From contig DATDVL010000069.1 of NCBI GenBank assembly GCA_035290025.1, positions 1 to 8,992 on the forward strand: a DNA stretch of 8,992 bases. Reading direction: 5' to 3'. Shown here one piece after another: positions 5,141 to 8,992 of the stretch. A program made the translations under genes and the position numbers. This DNA comes from DATDVL01 sp035290025 (GTDB lineage: Archaea > Nanobdellota > Nanobdellia > SCGC-AAA011-G17 > DATDVL01). Numbering within the stretch: the stretch's first letter is position 1; every line of letters starts with the position of its first letter. A model generated the notes under the pieces. It had not been told where the DNA came from, searched no databases, and worked only from the letters and a program-made list of their open reading frames with translations.

Positions 5141-5308
5141 ATGAATGATACTTGCATTACCTGCAAAAGAAAAGTAAGCAATATGTCTGGCAGCACCCAT
5201 TATCCCTGCCCGAACTGCCACAAACACCAAATAACTCGTTGCTTAGACTGCAGAAGAATAGCATCACGATACACCTGTCCTGAGTGCTTGTTTAGTGGTC
5301 CGAATTAA
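5141..5308 (+). CDS. HVO_2753-type small zinc-finger protein
   Basis: Predicted 55-aa protein with four CxxC-type pairs, enough for two zinc ribbons: C5xxC8 (CITC), CPNC, CLDC and CPEC near the C terminus, ending YTCPECLFSGPN. This order matches the small archaeal zinc-finger family typified by HVO_2753 of Haloferax, whose members usually end in YxCPxCGFxGP; here Gly is replaced by Leu. The molecular role of the family is not settled; it is tied to translation or RNA by its usual neighbours. The ATG at 5141 is preferred over the in-frame TTG at 5126, because the TATA box at 5110-5117 then gives a leaderless mRNA. From memory this family often lies beside EF-1beta in archaeal genomes; here a toxin-antitoxin pair lies between them. 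Its stop overlaps the toxin stop by four bases. Confidence 0.85.
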   Translation: MNDTCITCKRKVSNMSGSTHYPCPNCHKHQITRCLDCRRIASRYTCPECLFSGPN

Positions 5309-5556
5309 TAAACTCTTGAACGTTTGTCAATTTTTACAATAAGCACAACTTTCTCTTTTACCTTGTATAAAGCGCGATAATCCCCAATACGATAACGAAA
5401 AACTTTTTCACCCTTATGCCTACCAAGAAATTTCGCATCTGAAGGAATAGGATTATCTGCTAGCCTTTTCAAACGCTCCTCAATTCTTACCTTAAGATTA
5501 TTATCGCACTTTGCTAAAAAATGCTCCGCTTTCGATGATAGTCCAATAGAATGAAT
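5305..5556 (-). CDS. RelE/ParE-type toxin with no NTG start codon
   Basis: The frame encodes a full-length RelE-superfamily ribosome-dependent mRNase or related toxin of about 83 aa. Visible features are an N-terminal HSIGLSSKAEHFLAK helix, VRIEERLKRLADNP, FLGRHKGEKVFRYRIGDYRA with the conserved arginines, and a C-terminal LIVKIDKRSRVY. The frame has no in-frame stop from 5580 to the TAA at 5305-5307, but no ATG, GTG or TTG occurs before the first conserved helix. The likely start is ATT at 5556-5554, one base after the antitoxin stop, which would need non-standard initiation, a frameshift from the antitoxin, or reflect a lost start codon. Spacing and order (antitoxin first) are those of a coupled relBE-like operon. 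The body shows no other damage, so selection on the toxin may be intact. Function is by family only. Confidence 0.75.
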   Translation of the reverse strand: MHSIGLSSKAEHFLAKCDNNLKVRIEERLKRLADNPIPSDAKFLGRHKGEKVFRYRIGDYRALYKVKEKVVLIVKIDKRSRVY

Positions 5557-5557
5557 A

Positions 5558-5752
5558 TTACACCAATCTCTTCGTCTTTTTCAATGCAAACTCTCTTTCA
5601 CCCTCCTCTAATGCTTTTAAATCGTTCCCGGAAACTTTTAAGTCAGGATCAGAAATCTTTTTCTTAATATACTGTATTTCAAACTGCAGACTTCGTACTT
5701 CTTTTTTCAAATCCTTTAATTCTTCTAAGACTTCTTTAGTTCCAGTCTTCAT
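5558..5752 (-). CDS. Antitoxin partner of the RelE-type toxin (coiled coil)
   Basis: Predicted 64-aa acidic/basic helical protein, inferred to be the antitoxin from its position directly before the toxin. Residues 5-36 form an obvious coiled coil (VLEELKDLKKEVRSLQFEI), followed by a short linker and a charged C-terminal helix (LEEGEREFALKKTK) that would wrap the toxin, as in archaeal RelB-like antitoxins with an N-terminal coiled coil. No DNA-binding fold is evident. Two ATGs are possible (5761 and 5752). The TATA-like GTATAAATATA at 5774-5784 is 27 bases from the second, so I take 5752 as the start of a leaderless message; starting at 5761 adds three residues. The stop is one base before the proposed ATT start of the toxin. 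Confidence 0.68.
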   Translation of the reverse strand: MKTGTKEVLEELKDLKKEVRSLQFEIQYIKKKISDPDLKVSGNDLKALEEGEREFALKKTKRLV

Positions 5753-5773
5753 ATCAAGCATTTGAGGAATAAC

Positions 5774-5784
5774 TATATTTATAC
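5774..5784 (-). promoter_or_regulatory. TATA box of the toxin-antitoxin operon
   Basis: GTATAAATATA on the minus strand, centred 27 bases before the ATG at 5752, which fits a leaderless start there rather than at 5761. Confidence 0.5.
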
Positions 5785-5849
5785 TTTTGGCATCTGAAAT
5801 TTATAACACTTTGCTAGAAATATCAGAAAATATTCCGAATCATGCCAAG

Positions 5850-5858
5850 TTTTATAAA
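5850..5858 (+). promoter_or_regulatory. TATA box of EF-1beta
   Basis: TTTTATAAA on the plus strand, about 29 bases before the ATG at 5883, so the EF-1beta mRNA has a leader of a few bases at most. Confidence 0.55.
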
Positions 5859-5882
5859 GGGTTCTACAAAAAGTTTCTTATC

Positions 5883-6155
5883 ATGGGACAAGCCATCGTC
5901 ACTCTCAAAGTCATGCCCGAAAGCGTGGAAATTAATCTTAGCGACTTAGAAAAAGAAATCACTCATGTCTTAGCACAACACGATATCAAAGTCAGCAAAA
6001 TAGACCGAGAACCCATAGCCTTTGGATTACTCGCACTCAATGTCATCTTTCTTATGGACGAAAACAAAGGCGACACGGAAACACTAGAAAATGCCTGTAA
6101 GAGCCTCAAAGGTGTCATGAATGCAGAAGTCACCGACATGAGAAGATCATTCTAG
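5883..6155 (+). CDS. ef1b: Translation elongation factor 1-beta (aEF-1B)
   Basis: Guanine nucleotide exchange factor for archaeal EF-1alpha, 90 aa, the standard length of archaeal EF-1beta. Recognisable segments are IVTLKVMPESVEINLSDLEK at the N terminus, KVSKIDREPIAFGLLALNVI in the middle (matching the conserved IAFGLKAL segment that contacts EF-1alpha), and a closing VMNAEVTDMRRSF. The longer in-frame reading from a TTG at 5787 is rejected because a TATA box at 5850-5858 and the start of homology both support the ATG at 5883. The gene is single and convergent with the unknown operon at 6178-7136, 22 bases away. Its A- and C-ending codons are typical of plus-strand housekeeping genes here. 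Confidence 0.95.
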   Translation: MGQAIVTLKVMPESVEINLSDLEKEITHVLAQHDIKVSKIDREPIAFGLLALNVIFLMDENKGDTETLENACKSLKGVMNAEVTDMRRSF

Positions 6156-6177
6156 ATTATTATAGACCATAACTATT

Positions 6178-6534
6178 TTATAATCCTGCTCTATCAAGCT
6201 TAGATTTTAAATGTTCATACTCACTTCTTGATGTGGTGTCTATTAGCCTTTTTTTACAACAAAAAGAATTTAGTGTCACTCCCGTCTCTTTATCATATCT
6301 ACTATGTGTTCTTCTTGAAGACAAATATTCAACGATTGTTTCTGGTTCTTCTGCTGGAGCTATAAACCTATCACTAATGTACTCAAGATTTTCTCTATCT
6401 ACTGGATACTGATATGATAGAGCCCATAGAGTTTTTTGTTTACCATCTTCAGTTACAGTTATTCTGACTATACCACTTTCAAATACAGCTCTAGCTAATT
6501 CTGATTCGGATGTGGGTATTGTACTGCGCCTCAT
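6178..6534 (-). CDS. Unrecognised protein, second gene of an unknown operon
   Basis: Predicted 118-aa soluble protein that I cannot assign to a family. It has no signal peptide, membrane span or clear metal motif, though a Cys-Cys-Lys-Lys (CCKK) sits at about 92-95. The N-terminal half looks like alternating strands (IVRITVTEDGKQKTLWALSY) and the C-terminal half is helical and charged (SRSEYEHLKSKLDRAGL). Its ATG overlaps the stop of the upstream gene in an ATGA arrangement, and GAGAGGTT (6541-6548) is a good ribosome binding site inside that gene, so the two are translated as a unit. Arg is encoded mostly by AGA, which is unlike the CGN use of neighbouring minus-strand genes and suggests foreign origin. 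Confidence 0.68.
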   Translation of the reverse strand: MRRSTIPTSESELARAVFESGIVRITVTEDGKQKTLWALSYQYPVDRENLEYISDRFIAPAEEPETIVEYLSSRRTHSRYDKETGVTLNSFCCKKRLIDTTSRSEYEHLKSKLDRAGL

Positions 6535-7136
6535 TGTTCCAACCTCTCAAATTGGTATTTTACTGCTTTTGGAGTGTAAAGCACATGTGTCCAATTTTCT
6601 TGTTCTGGTACATAAAAAGCTGCGAACACTTCTGTATGTGTTTGGTCTCCAAATAGTAGCATGTCATCTAATGCTTCTCTTAAATGAGCACTTGTTATTG
6701 GTCTTATTTGCTCATCCAACAAGTAATGAGCTTCAGAAGGCAAAAACCATGCATTTCCTTGTATGCTTCTTACACAATCAAAATGGACAATATCTACGGT
6801 TGTTTGTGGTGGTTCTGGAGTTCTCCAGTATCCTGCTTTTATATCATCACTATCCCCGTCATATTTTAGAAGAACTTCGCTACGTGTAGACGGGTGTACT
6901 AAACCATATTTTCCCTGCCTCCACCCTTGCTTTGCTTCTACAAATTTATTTGTTCTTACTAGTCCATCTCTAACAAATGTAGGGGTTTGTGCTATACTAA
7001 GCCCTATGGCTGGGGAGTTCGGGTGATTCATAGGAAAAGGTTTCTCAGGAAATTGTTTTAATGCATCTTCCAGAGCAGTCAACTCATCCTTTCTAACTTG
7101 ATCCTTTCCTAGCATTTGTATTTTAATTATTTCCAT
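6531..7136 (-). CDS. Unrecognised protein, first gene of an unknown operon
   Basis: Predicted 201-aa soluble protein with no family I recognise. No membrane segments or signal peptide are present. It is rich in aromatic residues and prolines in short conserved-looking blocks: KFVEAKQGWRQGKYGLVHP (about 64-82), YWRTPEPPQTTVDIVHFDCV, and FAAFYVPEQENWTHVLYTP near the end. The stretch GLVHPSTRSEVLLKYDGDSDD could be a strand-loop-strand with an acidic loop, but I assign no active site. It shares an ATGA overlap with the next gene and is divergent from a TrmB-type regulator across a gap with palindromes, so the regulator probably controls this operon. Composition (A/T-ending codons, AGA for Arg) differs from housekeeping genes. 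It could be a metabolic, defence or surface-related accessory function; the sequence does not decide. Confidence 0.72.
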   Translation of the reverse strand: MEIIKIQMLGKDQVRKDELTALEDALKQFPEKPFPMNHPNSPAIGLSIAQTPTFVRDGLVRTNKFVEAKQGWRQGKYGLVHPSTRSEVLLKYDGDSDDIKAGYWRTPEPPQTTVDIVHFDCVRSIQGNAWFLPSEAHYLLDEQIRPITSAHLREALDDMLLFGDQTHTEVFAAFYVPEQENWTHVLYTPKAVKYQFERLEQ

Positions 7137-7161
7137 GTTTATTTTCCTTAATTTTTTACTT

Positions 7162-7210
7162 CTACTAAGTAGTCCAATGACCCTTTTAAGAAGAAGTGTC
7201 CCCTAAGGGG
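7162..7210. promoter_or_regulatory. Cluster of 11-bp palindromes between divergent genes (candidate operators)
   Basis: CTACTAAGTAG (7162-7172) and CCCCTAAGGGG (7200-7210) are both perfect 5+1+5 palindromes with the shared core CTAAG. CTTTTAAGAAG (7183-7193) between them has the same layout with one mismatched pair and overlaps a TATA-like TTAAAAG for the minus-strand operon. The set fits operators for the adjacent TrmB-type regulator, controlling itself and the two unknown genes. Three sites in 49 bases of a 118-base gap is more than I would expect by chance, but no statistics were done. Confidence 0.5.
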
Positions 7211-7225
7211 GCAATAATGGTAACA

Positions 7226-7238
7226 TTTTTATACTAAA
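7226..7238 (+). promoter_or_regulatory. TATA box of the TrmB-type regulator gene
   Basis: TTTTTATACTAAA, centred about 25 bases before the ATG at 7255, which implies a leaderless mRNA and supports that start over the in-frame TTG at 7246. Confidence 0.5.
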
Positions 7239-7254
7239 TAAAACTTTGATTTAT

Positions 7255-8013
7255 ATGGACTTATTAGATTTGAAGAAGATTGGATTAACTAGTGGTGAAC
7301 TAAAACTCTATGGTGCTTTACTAGATCTAGGAGATTCAACACGTACTGAATTATCAAAAAAGTCAGGTATCTCTCCATCAAAAATATACGATGTAGCTAA
7401 TAGGCTTTTAGAAAAGGGTCTTATATCTTCTACAAAGAAGGATGGAATTATTCATTTTAATTCAGTTGATCCTCACAAGATTAAATCTTTCCTTGACCAA
7501 AAACAATTGGAGATTGAAAAAGAAAAAGATATTGTTAATGAGCTCCTTCCAACACTCCTGTCTAAATATAGAAATTCTGAAGAAAAAACTGAAGTAGAAG
7601 TTTTATATGGGTGGGAAGGAATGGCAACAGCATTTGATGATATTGCACAAACTCTAAAAAAAGGAGATGTTAACTATATCTACGGAGCAAGTCTAGGCAA
7701 GACTCCTGGGCAAGTAGACATGTTCTTCTCTAGGTATTACAAGAAAGTTGATAAGAGTGGTTATCAAATAAAGATAATATTTAATGAGGGAATGAAACAA
7801 TATAAGGAAAGAACTGGGTATTTTGAAAAGAGTAAAGTCCACAAAGTCAAATATTTACACCAAGAGACGTTTTCAGAAATTAATGTTTACAAAAATAAAG
7901 TATTATTTATAATACTGCTAAGCAAACCTATAATCATCAGAATAATAAGCAATGAAGCTGCTGATTCATCAAGAAAATTCTTTGAAACATTGTGGGAACA
8001 AGCTAAAAAATAA
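7255..8013 (+). CDS. TrmB-type transcriptional regulator
   Basis: Predicted regulator of 252 aa in the TrmB family. The N-terminal winged helix-turn-helix (about 10-66) reads LTSGELKLYGALLDLGDSTR then ELSKKSGISPSKIYDVANRLLEKGLI, the standard TrmB DNA-reading helix. A helical linker rich in Glu and Lys (about 78-105) would form the dimer coiled coil. The C-terminal part (about 112-250) has the phospholipase-D-like fold of TrmB effector domains without the sugar-binding extension seen in longer members, so the ligand is unknown. The stretch VEVLYGWEGMATAFDDI is typical of the domain start. It is divergent from the 6531-7136 operon with palindromes in between, which suggests local control. Its T-ending codons and AGA/AGG for Arg differ from other plus-strand genes. 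Confidence 0.87.
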   Translation: MDLLDLKKIGLTSGELKLYGALLDLGDSTRTELSKKSGISPSKIYDVANRLLEKGLISSTKKDGIIHFNSVDPHKIKSFLDQKQLEIEKEKDIVNELLPTLLSKYRNSEEKTEVEVLYGWEGMATAFDDIAQTLKKGDVNYIYGASLGKTPGQVDMFFSRYYKKVDKSGYQIKIIFNEGMKQYKERTGYFEKSKVHKVKYLHQETFSEINVYKNKVLFIILLSKPIIIRIISNEAADSSRKFFETLWEQAKK

Positions 8014-8021
8014 TAAGACAA

Positions 8022-8031
8022 CTTTATTAAA
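8022..8031 (+). promoter_or_regulatory. TATA box of the HIT-domain gene
   Basis: CTTTATTAAA, centred 27 bases before the ATG at 8054 and just after the TrmB-type gene stop. It supports an independent, leaderless transcript and the choice of the ATG at 8054 over starts inside the regulator gene. Confidence 0.45.
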
Positions 8032-8053
8032 CCATATCCTCTCATCAAAAACA

Positions 8054-8686
8054 ATGGCACCACCACCGTTCAACAAAGAACAAGTACAAGAAATCAATAG
8101 AATAGCAGCACTGCCACCAGAACAACAACAAAAAGAATTAGATACATTCTTAAAAACACTCAACCAAGAACAAATAAACTACTTACAACAACAGCAACAA
8201 CCCAAAGAAAACCAATGTCCCTTCTGCCTCATAGGACAAAAGAAAATACCCAGCTATATTGTCTACGAAGACGAAACAACCATAGCCGTCCTCGACATCA
8301 AACCAGCAAATCCAGGACATATACTCCTTTTCCCCAAACAACATCACCCCGTACTTACAGCCATACCAGAACAAGAAGCAAATAATCTCCTCTCCGTAGC
8401 ACGACAACTCAGCAAAACACTCTACGAACAACTTAAACCTGAAGGAACAAACATTTTCATCGCTAATGGAACAGCAGCAGGACAAACCATACAACACACG
8501 ATAATCCATATCATACCCCGCTACCATGATGATAATGTAGCCATGCGTTGGGAAGGAAAACCCATCACTGAAGAAAACTTAGAAAGCCTTCGTAACCAAC
8601 TCAAAGGAAAATTAAAACCAAAGAATGAAGAAACAAAAAACACGAACCCTGACTGGTATTATGACGTAGAAGAACGAGTACCTTGA
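8054..8686 (+). CDS. HIT-domain protein lacking the central catalytic histidine
   Basis: Predicted 210-aa protein. An N-terminal Gln-rich helical segment (about 8-49, with LPPEQQQKELDTFLKTLNQE and a run of five Gln) precedes a HIT domain (about 52-160). CPFC (55-58) supplies two zinc ligands as in Hint/Ap4A-hydrolase types, and IKPANPGHILLFPKQHH (82-98) is the conserved strand pair. The signature that should read H-x-H-x-H-x-x is here H148-T-I150-I-H152-II-P: the middle histidine, which is the nucleophile that attacks the phosphate in HIT hydrolases, is isoleucine. The flanking residues (GQT before, IIPRY after) are otherwise well kept. The protein therefore may bind nucleotides without hydrolysing them, or use a different residue. 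It ends in a charged tail (LKGKLKPKNEETK). It is convergent with the prepilin peptidase. Confidence 0.85.
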   Translation: MAPPPFNKEQVQEINRIAALPPEQQQKELDTFLKTLNQEQINYLQQQQQPKENQCPFCLIGQKKIPSYIVYEDETTIAVLDIKPANPGHILLFPKQHHPVLTAIPEQEANNLLSVARQLSKTLYEQLKPEGTNIFIANGTAAGQTIQHTIIHIIPRYHDDNVAMRWEGKPITEENLESLRNQLKGKLKPKNEETKNTNPDWYYDVEERVP

Positions 8687-8712
8687 ATTAGCTTTTATTA
8701 TTTACACGTATC

Positions 8713-8992
8713 TTAGAACAACGGCAACCAAAAACCAAAAACTAAAGAAACAATAACTGCGAGTAATAATGCTGGAACAAAAGGGATACCTTCCTTCACC
8801 CAAACCTGCTTAATATTAGATACCTGCAACTTTTTTATTTGTTTTACTTCAATACCCCAAGAAGGAATACCAAACTTCTTACGAAGAGCATTATCAACCA
8901 ACCAATCACCTTCTGTCACTTTAGCAACAGGAATCTTCCGCAACAAACACGTCTGCTCAACAGCCTTCATCGCCTGCAATAACCAAGGATAC
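8713..8992 (-). CDS. Archaeal A24 prepilin peptidase, C-terminal part (cut by window end)
   Basis: The minus-strand frame is open to the end of the window, so only the last 92 or so residues are seen; the ATG and TTG codons inside are not the real start. The visible part has EGDWLVDNALRKKFGIPSWG, then a hydrophilic loop (VKQIKKLQVSNIKQ), then VKEGIPFVPALLLAVIVSLVFG and a hydrophobic C terminus, matching the C-terminal end of archaeal aspartic prepilin/preflagellin peptidases, in which the GIPFVPA segment opens the last membrane helix. Such enzymes cut class III signal peptides from pilins and archaellins at the membrane. Both catalytic aspartates would lie partly or wholly beyond the window, so activity cannot be judged. 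T- and G-ending codons match other minus-strand housekeeping genes. Confidence 0.78.
   Translation of the reverse strand, partial: YPWLLQAMKAVEQTCLLRKIPVAKVTEGDWLVDNALRKKFGIPSWGIEVKQIKKLQVSNIKQVWVKEGIPFVPALLLAVIVSLVFGFWLPLF

Noticed and set aside
6512..6889. Plus-strand open frame of 125 codons with a hydrophobic translation
   Set aside because: It lies antisense to the 6178-7136 operon, whose ATGA overlap, ribosome binding site and soluble-protein composition are much more convincing; the Leu-rich translation is typical of an antisense shadow.
8183..8527. Minus-strand open frame of 114 codons, rich in Cys, Phe and Tyr
   Set aside because: It is antisense to the clearly conserved HIT domain and has no family resemblance.
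1..8992. CRISPR array or long direct repeats
   Set aside because: No regularly spaced repeat of 20 bases or more is visible anywhere in the window.

Overview
This window is archaeal. It carries a RadA recombinase, an RPA-type single-stranded-DNA-binding protein with OB folds and a zinc knuckle, elongation factor 1-beta, a small archaeal zinc-finger protein, a TrmB-type regulator, the end of an archaeal prepilin peptidase, and a tRNA gene whose intron sits in a bulge-helix-bulge motif. TATA boxes lie about 27 bases before many start codons, which suggests mostly leaderless transcripts. The base composition is AT-rich and the genes are very tightly packed. I cannot name the lineage; a small-genome (DPANN-like) archaeon is only a guess.

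Layout. 7-1011 is the RPA-like protein, meeting a YbaK-type editing protein (1013-1483, minus) end to end. 1625-1987 is a small secreted tyrosine-rich protein with a hairpin in its leader. 1990-2734 holds two minus-strand DUF1653-like paralogues separated by a 121-bp MITE-like element (15-bp perfect terminal inverted repeats, 6-bp target duplication). 2934-4153 is an operon of a small unknown protein and RadA, closed by a hairpin terminator. 4185-5009 is a free-standing LAGLIDADG homing endonuclease whose 3' end runs into an oppositely oriented tRNA-Arg(GCG) gene (4991-5083). That tRNA has a 19-nt intron in its T arm.

5141-5308 is an HVO_2753-type zinc-finger gene that appears to share a palindromic TATA box with the tRNA. 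5305-5752 is a RelE-type toxin and its antitoxin on the minus strand; the toxin frame has no ATG, GTG or TTG start. 5883-6155 is EF-1beta. 6178-7136 is a two-gene operon of unrecognised proteins, divergent from a TrmB-type regulator (7255-8013); the space between holds related 11-bp palindromes that may be operators. 8054-8686 is a HIT-domain protein whose central catalytic histidine is replaced by isoleucine. 8713-8992 is the C-terminal part of an archaeal A24 prepilin peptidase, cut by the window end.

Housekeeping genes on the plus strand favour A- and C-ending codons and those on the minus strand T- and G-ending codons, so the plus strand appears C-rich relative to G. The endonuclease and the TrmB-type gene do not follow this. 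Together with the MITE and the toxin-antitoxin pair they are the accessory part of the window, set among DNA-repair and translation genes.
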